From NCBI RefSeq assembly GCF_002233675.1, contig NZ_NMUQ01000001.1, positions 2,336,687 through 2,400,686 of the forward strand: a DNA stretch of 64,000 nt. Direction: 5' to 3'. Of the stretch, positions 8,652 to 18,100 are shown one piece after another (position 1 is the stretch's first letter; every line of letters begins with the position of its first letter). This stretch comes from Paenibacillus herberti (GTDB taxonomy: Bacteria; Bacillota; Bacilli; Paenibacillales; Paenibacillaceae). A model generated the notes under the pieces. That model did not search any database. It was not told the origin of the DNA and saw nothing but the letters and a program-made list of their open reading frames with translations. The position numbers and the translations under genes are program-made.

Positions 8652-9667
8652 ATGTCCATCCTCAATTCAAACAAGTCTGAATTCCGAACATCCGCCCGCA
8701 TTACCGCTGTCGGGGCCTATGTTCCCAAGAGAACTCTCACAAATGCGGATTTGGAGCTGCTTGTGGATACTAACGATGAATGGATCACGCAGAGAACGGG
8801 CATCAAGGAACGAAGAATAGCGGACGAGCGAGAGTTCACAAGCGATCTTGCTACGCTGCTGTGCGGGATATGTTGGACCGTTATCCGGTATCTATTGAAG
8901 ATGTCGATTATGTGCTGGTCGCCACAGCCACTCCCGATACCTTTTTCCCACAGACAGCTGCCCGTGTCCAAGCTGAGTTCGGCATCAAAGCCGCAGGGGC
9001 GGCAGACGTCGCAGCGGCTTGCGCTGGTTTTGTCACCGCGCTGCAGATGGCGGGCGGACTGATCGCGTCAGGCGCATTCCGTAAAATTCTCGTGATCGGC
9101 GCCGAAACGCTTTCTAAAATTACGGATTATAGGGACCGCACAACCTGCATCCTGTTCGGGGACGGAGCCGGCGCTGTGCTCGTTGAGGCAGGGGCTGAAG
9201 ATGATGCGCCATCCTGGATGAACTCTTTCGTCTCCACCGACGGCTCCGAGGGGCATCAGCTGTATCGCTCCAGTCTGGCGGACCGAATTGGCGAACATCC
9301 CATCGACACCAGCGGCAAGCTGGTACAGAACGGCCGCGCCGTCTATCGCTGGGCGATTAGCCGCGTTCCCGCGAGTATCCTCGAATTCCTAGACGCTTCC
9401 GGCGTCTTACCTGCCGAGCTGGACTGGTTCGTGCCGCATAATCCGAATATGCGCATCCTAGAAGCCATCAGCGAAAAAACCGGCATCCCTTTGGAGAATA
9501 CCGTTACAACGCTTGCCCATACCGGCAATACTTCCGCCGCCTCCATCCCAATCGCACTGAGCGAGGCACTCCGGGATGGGCGGCTGCAGGCCGGACAGCT
9601 TGTGATGCTGTACGGCTTCGGCGGCGGCTTGACCCAATCGGGACTGCTGCTGCGGTGGGCTCTGTAA
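8652..9667 (+). pseudogene. fabH: Beta-ketoacyl-ACP synthase III (FabHB type), frameshifted
   Basis: KASIII condenses acetyl- or branched acyl-CoA with malonyl-ACP to start fatty acid synthesis. The frame starts at 8652 behind AGGAGG and reads like FabH to about 8850 ([21 protein letters not shown]), then terminates as nonsense at 9062. The rest continues in another frame from about 8852 to 9667. One inserted base near 8850-8853 would restore [11 protein letters not shown]. All other parts look intact: the active-site cysteine in AAACAGF, the histidine in FVPHNPN, the asparagine in HTGNTSAAS, and the FGFGGGL-like C-terminus. The sequence resembles B. subtilis FabHB (YhfB) more than FabHA. A sequencing or assembly error is as likely as a true loss; if the latter, another fabH must exist in the genome. 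Confidence 0.85.
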
Positions 9668-9782
9668 CATCAGAAAGGCGCAACTTGGGCGGCGCCACAT
9701 CGGCACTTGTCCCTGCCGAAGGAGCAGCAACTCTCATATGATGACTCAGAGTGCTTTTCGAAAAATGAGGTGAGTGCCGGTT

Positions 9783-10499
9783 ATGCTGCCGATCGTGACG
9801 GTTGTCATACCGTTTTATAATTGTCCGTATATCTCGCAGGCTATCAAGAGCGTACTGGACCAATCTTATCCAAATATCGAGATTATTGTTGTGGACGATG
9901 GCTCCACGAAAAACCATCATCTTCTGGAGCCATACCGCTCCCGCATCGTCTATCTGAGAAAGCCCAATGGCGGGACGGCCAGCGCGCTTAACCATGGCAT
10001 GCAGAGCGCCACAGGACGTTATGTCGCCTGGCTCAGCTCCGATGATATGTTCACACGAGATAAAGTATTGAATCAAGTGTCGTTCATGGAGGAGAAGCAG
10101 GCTCAATTCAGCTTTACGGATTTTCACACGATCAATGAAAACAGCCATATTACGCATCATTTCAGCACGGCGAAATTCCCGACTGAAAAAGCTTTTATCA
10201 CCGCCATGCTCGATTATTGTCCAGTCAACGGCTGCACCGTCATGATGCTCCGTCATCTCATCGAGGCAGTCGGCTGGTTTAATGCCAGCCTGCCCTATAC
10301 GCATGACTATGATCTATGGGTGCGTATAGCGCTGAATGGCGTTGGCATGCACTATCTCAATGAACCGCTGACGTTATACCGCCGTCATTCCCGTATGGGT
10401 ACCGTAAAGCATATATCTCACATTGAGCCGGAGTTCAAAAAAATAAAGGCTCAGTACGCTTCCATACTCCGAGCCAAACTGTCCGGTATGCCGGATTAA
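9783..10499 (+). CDS. Family 2 glycosyltransferase
   Basis: The 238-residue protein is a GT-A fold glycosyltransferase. It opens with TVVIPFYNCPYISQAIKSVL, then VVDDGS and the DxD-like SSDDMF; no membrane segment is seen. It should transfer a sugar from a nucleotide donor to an unknown acceptor. The ATG at 9783 is preferred because GAGGTG lies about 10 bases upstream; a GTG at 9774 would be too close. It lies 115 bases after the FabH frame on the same strand and converges on the DUF2164 gene with only 2 bases between the stops. It is separate from the large glycosyltransferase cluster at 32646-47106. Confidence 0.85.
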   Translation: MLPIVTVVIPFYNCPYISQAIKSVLDQSYPNIEIIVVDDGSTKNHHLLEPYRSRIVYLRKPNGGTASALNHGMQSATGRYVAWLSSDDMFTRDKVLNQVSFMEEKQAQFSFTDFHTINENSHITHHFSTAKFPTEKAFITAMLDYCPVNGCTVMMLRHLIEAVGWFNASLPYTHDYDLWVRIALNGVGMHYLNEPLTLYRRHSRMGTVKHISHIEPEFKKIKAQYASILRAKLSGMPD

Positions 10500-10501
10500 G
10501 C

Positions 10502-10747
10502 TCAGCGTAGAGGACGCTTCAGTGCATGCAGATCATCTTCTACCTGAGCCATGCGCTGCTCGAGCAGATGGATCGTGTCCTCGACACCCCTGTTGTACAA
10601 ATGCGGGGCCAGTTGAGAGAGCATATGATCCAGCAAACCCTCTGCGGCAATCGAGCCGATTCCCAGCGACAATTCCTCATTGGCATAATCCAGCAAGCTT
10701 TCGATCAGTACCCGCTTCTGCTCCATAGGCAGCTTAATCGGTAACAT
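10502..10747 (-). CDS. DUF2164 family protein
   Basis: This is a small soluble protein of 81 residues. The pattern LPMEQKRVLIESLLDYANEE followed by IGSIAAEGLLD and LYNRGVEDT matches the DUF2164 family, which is conserved in Bacillota and has no known function. It has an AAGGAGGA ribosome binding site 6 bases upstream. Mostly helical sequence with heptad-like spacing at the C-terminus suggests a short coiled coil. It is monocistronic and convergent with the glycosyltransferase. Confidence 0.75.
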   Translation of the reverse strand: MLPIKLPMEQKRVLIESLLDYANEELSLGIGSIAAEGLLDHMLSQLAPHLYNRGVEDTIHLLEQRMAQVEDDLHALKRPLR

Positions 10748-10954
10748 TCATAATCCTCCTTATTGACCAGATAGAATCACCTTAGCACAAAAAGAGATCC
10801 CTCCGCCTGTCCCAATTGGACCACAAATGGCAGAGGTTATTCCGCTCCTTCGCAGTTTCTGGGAGCCTGGAATAGCCTCTTTGGTCGTTGCCATGATTGT
10901 TTCTCGATCCGTTTAATACGTGTATCAAAAAATCAATTCCATCGCCTAGAAGCA

Positions 10955-10963
10955 TGCTATAAT
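10955..10963 (+). promoter_or_regulatory. Extended -10 promoter for the PhzF-like gene
   Basis: TGCTATAAT matches an extended -10 element and lies about 60 bases before the start codon at 11024. No convincing -35 hexamer is present. Confidence 0.55.
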
Positions 10964-11023
10964 GGGACGAATTTCAAATCTTTGCATTCTGTTCTCGCCC
11001 ATTCTGATGCTAGGAGACTAGTC

Positions 11024-11923
11024 ATGCTGCAAACAATTACCGTCTATCACTATGACGCCTTCAGCACTCATCCCGGCAAAGGAAATCCAGGAGGAGTTGT
11101 CCTTGAAGCCGACGGCTTATCCGAGAATCAAATGCTGGCTGCCGCAGCGGCGGTCGGCTTCAATGAAACTAGCTTTGTCCTGCCTTCACAGCAGGCTGAT
11201 TTTCGAATTCGCTATTTCACTCCCGGCCATGAAATGAATTTATGCGGCCACGGTACGATGGCTTGCCTTAGCGCTCTCGCGGAACAAGGCCAGCTGGATG
11301 GCCTTGTTCGCTTTACAATCGAGACGTTAGCCGGCATCCTCCCGATCCGGCAGTCCGTCTCAGAAGATGGGCTTTCGTCCTTCACAATGCAGCAGACCGC
11401 TCCAGAATTCCGCCCGTTCGGTGGCTCCAGGGAAGAGCTGGCACGGTCGATCGGCCTGAGTTCAGAAGATTTGCATCCCGAGCTTCCCATTGTTTATGGA
11501 AGCACCGGCATCTGGACGCTTATCGTTCCGGTATGTGGTCTTGATGCCTGCTCCCGGATGAAACCGGACAACAGTCGCTTCCCGGAAATTTTAGCCGAAA
11601 TGCCTCGCGCATCTCTTCATCCTTTCTGCTTGGAGACGATCCATCCGGACTCTCTCCTGCATGCCCGGCATTTCTCCTCGCCGTACTCCGGCACGATCGA
11701 GGACCCAGTGACCGGCACTGCCTCCGGTGTGCTAGGCGCTTACTATGGCCGCTTTATTAGAGATGGTCGGTGTGCTGACGAGCTAGAGCTGACGGTAGAG
11801 CAAGGCCAGGAGCTCGGCCGGGACGGCAAGGTCCACGTTCGGGTTACACCGGACGGAGCAGAGCGGCGGGTCGAAATTACCGGCGTGGCGGTGTATGTGA
11901 AGGAATGGAGCCTGGAAGTTTAG
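11024..11923 (+). CDS. PhzF-family isomerase-like protein
   Basis: The 299-residue protein belongs to the PhzF / diaminopimelate-epimerase-fold family. It shows the family landmarks YDAFSTHPGKGNPGGVV, the catalytic acid Glu48 in FNETSFV, the phosphate/carboxylate loop CGHGTMA and the second-half motif DPVTGTASG. PhzF itself isomerises a dihydroanthranilate in phenazine synthesis, but most family members stand alone and have unknown substrates. No phenazine genes are present here, so only an isomerase-like function can be stated. The start at 11024 has TAGGAGA 6 bases upstream; a longer frame from 10982 has no RBS. Confidence 0.85.
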   Translation: MLQTITVYHYDAFSTHPGKGNPGGVVLEADGLSENQMLAAAAAVGFNETSFVLPSQQADFRIRYFTPGHEMNLCGHGTMACLSALAEQGQLDGLVRFTIETLAGILPIRQSVSEDGLSSFTMQQTAPEFRPFGGSREELARSIGLSSEDLHPELPIVYGSTGIWTLIVPVCGLDACSRMKPDNSRFPEILAEMPRASLHPFCLETIHPDSLLHARHFSSPYSGTIEDPVTGTASGVLGAYYGRFIRDGRCADELELTVEQGQELGRDGKVHVRVTPDGAERRVEITGVAVYVKEWSLEV

Positions 11924-12059
11924 GCGGTATATGATGAACTTGTAAAGGGAACTGTACGAGACCGTTTATTGCCAATACGCTACTGACAGCAGTTTATTTT
12001 ATAAAAACGACAAAACGATTCTTTGTAGTTTATATTTGATTTTAAAGGGGAAATGATTC

Positions 12060-13181
12060 ATGGTTACATCCTTGGAAACACAATTAGATCAAGTTATTTG
12101 TATACAAGATTTCCCTGTCGGCGGAGCCGTTGTCGTAGTCAAAGATAATCAAGTATTATATGGCAAGGGCTTTGGCAAATCCCGATTGGGTGTGAACGAA
12201 AGAGCCTTTACAACGGACACAATCGTTAGTATTCAGAGTATATCCAAGAGCTTTACGGCAGCAGCATTATTGCAGCTTGTGGAAAAAGGACTTCTCGAAC
12301 TTGACACCCCACTTGTGAAGTATCTTCCATATTTTCAAACAACCGATAAATTGTTAAGTAACTCGATTACTGTCAAACAATTGTTATCACATACCGCTGG
12401 ATTCTCGGGCGATCTAGGAATTGGTAATTTAATTTGTCCTAACGCATCCGATTTTAATGTTTTTGAAAGTCTGAAGGCACATTATGGAATAACCGATTCT
12501 ATCCTCCAAAGCATCAATAAACGAGAGGACGTAACCAAATATTTCACTTCAATAGCTCTATCTCATCCACCTGGCTCCAACTGGAGTTATTGTACGGACG
12601 CTTATATTATTGCAGCCGATCTATTTGAGAAGGTTAGCGGACTTCAATGGGATGAGTATATGGATGATGTATTTTTCAAAAGATTAAAACTGAACAGGAC
12701 CACACTGCATGTTGAAAAGGTGCAGCAAGATGAAGACAGTGCTCAATATTATTCAGAGACCGACAACACCTTACATAACATTATCAAGCGAAATTCTAAC
12801 ATGGACGTGTTTGAGACTCCGTTTCCAGTAAACCTCTTGGGTGCCCCGCTGGGGTTCATTTATTCAACTGCAAATAATCTAGGTAGATATCTGTCCTCAT
12901 ATATGAGTGAGCATCCATTCATGTCTCAGACCATAATTGACCGAATGTATGATCCCGTGTGGCAGTTTGATAATGAATCCGGCTACGCTTTAGGTTGGGG
13001 GACGAGGCGGGTGGAGAGTCATACTTTTATCGAGCATGGAGGCGGATTTCCAGGTGTCAGTGCCTATGTATGCATGGCTCCATCAGAGAGAATTGGTGTA
13101 GTCGTTGTATCCAACCATGATAAGACACCAACTCAAAAGATATGTTATAAGGTAATAGACACGATACTCCAAAAAAGCTAA
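12060..13181 (+). CDS. Serine hydrolase of the class C beta-lactamase family
   Basis: The 373-residue protein has the penicillin-binding-like transpeptidase fold. The nucleophile motif SxxK is SISK at about residues 59-62, and EHGG near the C-terminus matches the HGG element. The usual YxN motif reads Y-C-T (in WSYCTDAY), so the asparagine is replaced. No signal peptide or membrane segment is visible, so it is probably cytoplasmic, with esterase or peptidase activity on an unknown substrate. The gene is visibly more AT-rich than both neighbours, has an AAAGGGG RBS and an AT-rich leader, and may have been acquired horizontally. Confidence 0.85.
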   Translation: MVTSLETQLDQVICIQDFPVGGAVVVVKDNQVLYGKGFGKSRLGVNERAFTTDTIVSIQSISKSFTAAALLQLVEKGLLELDTPLVKYLPYFQTTDKLLSNSITVKQLLSHTAGFSGDLGIGNLICPNASDFNVFESLKAHYGITDSILQSINKREDVTKYFTSIALSHPPGSNWSYCTDAYIIAADLFEKVSGLQWDEYMDDVFFKRLKLNRTTLHVEKVQQDEDSAQYYSETDNTLHNIIKRNSNMDVFETPFPVNLLGAPLGFIYSTANNLGRYLSSYMSEHPFMSQTIIDRMYDPVWQFDNESGYALGWGTRRVESHTFIEHGGGFPGVSAYVCMAPSERIGVVVVSNHDKTPTQKICYKVIDTILQKS

Positions 13182-13283
13182 AAATATGGTCAATAAATAT
13201 GTTGGAGAAGCAGCTTACTTTATTTTTACAAGCCAACCGTCCCTAAGCTCAGCTTCCACCTATCGTTGAAGGGAGATGTCGAA

Positions 13284-13757
13284 ATGAATTATCGTATCGA
13301 AAAGAGAGAGTCCTTCTCTATAGCCGGAGCATCTATCGTCGTCAACTGCGAAAACGGCGAGAACTTCCGCCGCATTCCGCAATTTTGGCAGGAAAGTGGC
13401 CCTAACGGAACAATTGGTCGTGTGCTTGAACTGAATCCTGGGACACCTCTGATTGGGGCTTGCGTCGATTTCAAAATGATTGGAGATACGGCGGCAGACA
13501 AAGAAGAGAGTACCCGCTTCCGCTATATGATCGCGGTGGAAGCCCCAGCCGGCACGGTTACCGAGCCGTTTGAGCATGAAGGCGCCGAGTTCGTAGAACG
13601 CAAAGTCCCGGCCTCTAGTTGGGCAGTGTTCACTGCCGTTGGTCCGCTTCCTGAATCCATCCAGAGCGTGACTCGACGCATTTTCTCCGAATGGTTCCCG
13701 TCCACCGGATATCAACATGCTTGCGGGCCGGAGCTGGAAATCTATTTGAAAGTTTGA
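13284..13757 (+). CDS. GyrI-like / AraC effector-binding domain protein
   Basis: The 157-residue protein is a stand-alone small-molecule-binding domain of the SbmC/GyrI type. It contains FRRIPQFWQE, LIGACVDF, RYMIAVEAP, and the C-terminal WFPSTGYQHACGPELEIY that typifies these domains. Such proteins bind hydrophobic or cationic ligands; no DNA-binding domain is attached. The start at 13284 was chosen because GGGAG lies 8 bases upstream, whereas a TTG at 13266 has no RBS. It follows the serine hydrolase by about 100 bases and precedes a shared terminator hairpin. Confidence 0.8.
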   Translation: MNYRIEKRESFSIAGASIVVNCENGENFRRIPQFWQESGPNGTIGRVLELNPGTPLIGACVDFKMIGDTAADKEESTRFRYMIAVEAPAGTVTEPFEHEGAEFVERKVPASSWAVFTAVGPLPESIQSVTRRIFSEWFPSTGYQHACGPELEIYLKV

Positions 13758-13914
13758 GAACCTGGCGAGGATTCCGTAAGCGAAGTCTGGATTCCAGTGA
13801 AGCTAGACGCTTCGATTTAAAATGCCAGCTAACTTGGAAGCTGCAATGGAACTGCTCAGCGCGAATCAAGTAGGATATACTAATTGGGAGCTGACATACT
13901 GGCTCGCAAGAGGA

Positions 13915-13968
13915 CCAAAAGGGACCCGGCAGCATGGCTGCTGCCGGGTCCCTTTTGGTTGTTATTTT
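13915..13968. terminator. Bidirectional terminator between convergent genes
   Basis: A perfect 20-bp inverted repeat with a 4-base loop (13915-13958) is followed on the plus strand by TTGTTATTTTT. It separates the GyrI-like gene from the convergent EamA gene. The rest of 13758-14011 holds no gene I can support. Confidence 0.8.
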
Positions 13969-14011
13969 TATAGGAAGACGTCAAGACGATGACAAACTTC
14001 TTCCGGCGGTA

Positions 14012-15073
14012 TTATTTCACTGAATCGACTTCATCGCTCCGAACTGATTCACTCACGACTACATCTTTCCCTGCATCTCCCGCCACTGCTTCACTCCTGG
14101 CTGCATCGGCTCCGGTTACTGCACTCACGGTTGCATTTCTCCCCATTACACCACTCACGACTGCACCGCTCCCGGCTGCCCCAGGCTGCCGAGACTTCTG
14201 CGGCCCGCTACCCTTTCGAGTCGCCAGAAAGACGCCGGTCAAAATCACCGCGAGCCCAGCCAGCAGATTCCAATGGATTTCCTCATTCAGCAGCACATAG
14301 CCCCACAATATAGCGCTGACTGGCACTAGATAGGTTACCATCGTGGCAAACTCCGGGCTGCCTTTTTGGATCAAATAGAAAAAGATAATATAAGCGATGC
14401 CGGAACCAACAACGCCAAGTCCCACGAGCGAGGTCAGAAAAGCACCCGAGGTAATGACATGCGTTGGAAACGGCTCTAGAACAAATGCAGCCATCCCGCC
14501 AGCAACTGTTGCGCACAGCAGCATGCCAAAGGTCGCCTGGTACATGGAAAGCCCCGTCAGCCGCTTGGATAGCTGCGAGCCGATGCCGTAGAACAGCGTA
14601 GCGGCAAGCATACATACGAAGCCAAGCCCATCAACAGAGATGAGTGTCGCAGGATTGATGCCAAGTAAAATCATTATGCCGGCCAGAGACACGAGCATGC
14701 CCAGCCATTGCTTTCGACCCGCTGCCGCTCCGAAAAACAGGGTACCGACGATAATGGTCCAGAGCGGAGTAGTCGCATTCAGCACGGATGCAACTCCGCT
14801 CGTAATTCTCGTTTCGCTAAAGGCAATCAGCGCCCAAGGGACGACTGTATTAAAACATGACATGATCACCATCGGCAGCCATGGAATCGAGCGTAGGCCG
14901 AACGGCTTGCGCAGCACCAGCATGATCAGAATGATCGTCACGAGCCCCATCGCCCCGCGTAGAAAGGCAATCGTCCAAGGCCCGGCTTCCTCAAGCAGCA
15001 CTTTAATGAAAAAGAACGATCCTCCCCAAATAAGGCTGAGCAGAATCAAAGCGACATATAACGTTCTAGGCAT
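14012..15073 (-). CDS. EamA-family (DMT superfamily) exporter
   Basis: This is a 353-residue integral membrane protein with about ten hydrophobic segments arranged as two EamA repeats (LIWGGSFFFIKVLL near the start, LGVVGSGIAYIIFFYLI in the second half). Drug/metabolite transporters export amino acids, sugars or drugs; the substrate here is unknown. The ATG at 15073 has GAGGAGG upstream. After the last membrane segment (about residue 290) comes an unusual tail of some 60 residues, rich in Ala, Gly, Val and Ser, that the family does not normally have. Confidence 0.88.
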   Translation of the reverse strand: MPRTLYVALILLSLIWGGSFFFIKVLLEEAGPWTIAFLRGAMGLVTIILIMLVLRKPFGLRSIPWLPMVIMSCFNTVVPWALIAFSETRITSGVASVLNATTPLWTIIVGTLFFGAAAGRKQWLGMLVSLAGIMILLGINPATLISVDGLGFVCMLAATLFYGIGSQLSKRLTGLSMYQATFGMLLCATVAGGMAAFVLEPFPTHVITSGAFLTSLVGLGVVGSGIAYIIFFYLIQKGSPEFATMVTYLVPVSAILWGYVLLNEEIHWNLLAGLAVILTGVFLATRKGSGPQKSRQPGAAGSGAVVSGVMGRNATVSAVTGADAARSEAVAGDAGKDVVVSESVRSDEVDSVK

Positions 15074-15091
15074 GAAATCGCCCCTCCTCAT

Positions 15092-15130
15092 TATGAAAGA
15101 AAGATGCCTCGAGCCATTTGGCTCGAGGCA
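15092..15130 (-). terminator. Terminator of the giant glycosyltransferase gene
   Basis: A perfect 11-bp stem (15105-15115 with 15120-15130, loop of 4) is followed on the minus strand by TCTTTCTTTC. It is 16 bases beyond the stop at 15146. Confidence 0.75.
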
Positions 15131-15145
15131 ATGGCAGCATGCCGC

Positions 15146-18100
15146 CTAGGAATAGAATGTCCACGAATGGAACCATTTCAGGAACATATCCGCGTATTCC
15201 CGACTAATGGTCATGCCGGTAAGCACCGGATAGAACATCGCCATGAGCACCGCAGCAGCGCCAATGTAAATCCATGTCGCATATTTTGCCCGCTGCTCAC
15301 CAAGTTTCCTCGGCAGTTGCAGCAGTACGTACACGATACACAAGATCAGGAAAGGTATGGTCGCATAATAATGATATATAAACGTCAGGCGCGGAATGCC
15401 TACCCAAGGCAAATATTGCGACAGAAGGCCGATACACACGACCAGCAACGCACGGCTGCGCTTCCGCCAAGCTGCAACAAACGCAGCAATGACACAAGGG
15501 ATACCGACCCACCAGATCAGCGGGTTGCCCAGACTCATGATGCTGGCGATCTGCCCTTGAGGAAGACCTGTGCCGCCATAATACCAGATCGGACGACTGA
15601 TGATCGGCCATTCCCACCAGGTCGAGGAGAACGGATGTGTCGCGACCAGTTTGGAATGGTAATCATACATGAACTTCTGGAACTTGACCACGTTAGTAAG
15701 TCCATGACCTGGTCCCGGGACAAGCATGAATGGGATGTAGGTCAGGACATAGATGACGGCTGGCACTAGAACAAAAAACAGAGTGCCAGCGCCGATCATC
15801 AGCAGCGGTAGACGTTTTTCAAAAGCTGCGGATACCGCTCCAAGGACGGTTCCGGACGGCGCTCCATCAACTTCAGATTGGCTCGTAGTCCCAGAGAAAG
15901 GCGCCCCTTTTGCCCCCGCTGACGACCTGCCACTGTCCTTCTCTGCCGATGCCGACAACGCTGCCGAGCTACTCGTAGCTCCGTCAGGCAGCGCCTTCGA
16001 CTCCTGCCAGCGGCGGTATATCGACCAGAAGAACAATACGGCGAGACCCGCGCCGGAGTATACGCCGACCCATTTGACCGAAGCTCCCATTCCGAAAAAC
16101 ACACCCGATAGGGCAAACGGCATCAGCACGCGGTAGAGACCCGCACCAGGCACATTGCGCTGTAGGAAGCGGTTCATAAAGTGATAGCTCAAAATAATGA
16201 ACAGCACCGCATAAGTGTCGACCGTGCCGATCCGCGACTGCACAAGCGGCATGAAGTCCAGCAGGATAAGCCCAGCGGCCAGCAGGCCAGCCCTGCGGGA
16301 GCGGAATAACCCGCGAGCCAGTACATACATGGCCGGAATAAGCAGGATCCCCGCTATACCGCCCATAACCCGCCAACCGAACGGATTCATGCCGAAGATC
16401 GATACTCCTACCATGATTATGACTTTGCCGAGCGGTGGATGCGTCGTTTCATAAGGTTCGATCCGGTTAAGATGCTCGAAGGCAGTACGCGAGTGATAGA
16501 TTTCATCAAAATACATGCCGTTGCGATATGAAGGCTGCGCCGGTACGAGCGACTGCTCATCGAACAGAGCAGAGCCGCCGCTGTTGTCAACGGCAAGCGT
16601 GCGTCCTTCCGCGTCGATTACGCCCGCTTCGTACAGCGTTACGCCAGTTGTGCCTGTTATACGCACCGCTTTAATCAGTTGGCCATTCACGCCAATGGAT
16701 TTCCATTGGAACACGGTTCCCCCGTCGAGCTTCTGCTCAGCCGGAGCACCGAAGGTAACTCCGTCCGCGGACAGGGACACGTTCACCGTGCCGGAGCCGA
16801 TTCCAGCATAAAGCATGATGTGATCAACTGGCTGTGCTGCCTCTCCCTGCAACTGCACCGTTACTTCCTGGCTCTTCGCGTCCGGAAGCCACGGCTTCAC
16901 AGGCGCTTTGGCGTCGCCGAGCTGCCAGAACATCATGACCGCGTATACCACTGCTAACAACAGCACAGGCAGCCATTCCTTGCGCCTCGATACCGGAGAT
17001 ACATCCTCATAAGGCTCTGGAGCTTCTGGAAGCGATCTGCCAGTTTCTTTGCCTTTGCCTGTTGTTGTTTTTCCCCCGCCGCCGGAAGCCGATTCCCCGA
17101 CAGTCCCGATCGGCTGCGGCAAGAGCAGCTGCCAGCGTCCGTCTCCGGCTAGCGCCAGCGAGCCGAACGTTTTACCTTGGAGCAGCTGCCAGACCAGCAT
17201 TAGCAGCATGACTCCTGCTGCCAGCTGCAGCTGCGATACAAGCATCATCAGCCCGTCGCCGTTGGCGCGGTAAAAGTTCTGCTCGATTGCATCTTTGAGC
17301 ACTGGCGCGGTGTTGGCCAGCACGGTAATTGTCAAGCCGCCATACAGCGCCAAGAGCCGCTTGCTGCCGGACATGATGAAGGCCGCCAGTGCGAACACCA
17401 GCGCAGGATAGAGATAACGTTCATGCATGCCTGTTTTGAGCAGGAATACGAGCAGCGCTCCTGCGAACGCGGCCAGATAAAGGCCTTCACGGCCCCTTTT
17501 CCACCAGATCAGCGCCATAACGACCAACGCAGCAACCGCGCCCACGTTACCCCATGTAGAGAGCGACAGCCCGAGCCACGTCCCCGTCGTCTCAATGCCG
17601 TTCAAGCCGAGCAGCCCGTACAGGTTGAAGGCGTTGAGCGTAGCGTAAGGGTAGGACTGGAACATGGCCTGATAATGATGCACAATCCAGAGCGGCTCTC
17701 GCCCGATGGCAAAAGGAAGCAGCAGCAACAAAGCGGTAGCAATGCCCGCTCCGGCTGCCTTCAGCCACTCCGAAAGACGGCGGCTGCCTATCAGCGAGAG
17801 TAGCAGCAGCGGCATAAACAGCACCGCCTGCGGCTTGACGAGTATCGCTATTGCGAACCAAGCCGCCCCGGAAGCATGGCGTCCGCGCGAGAGCGCGCGC
17901 ACAGCCAGCAGCATGAGCAGCGCCATGACGGAGTCAACCTGCGCCCACAGAGCGGAGTCCAGCCAAATAGCCGGGCTGAATACATACAGCGCCGCAAAAA
18001 ATACGCTTAACCGCTCGCTGAAGCGAGTCCGAGCAAGATCATAAAGCAGCCACGCGGTAATTAAATCGGCGATGAGTGCCGGCAGCTTAACGAGGAGAAT

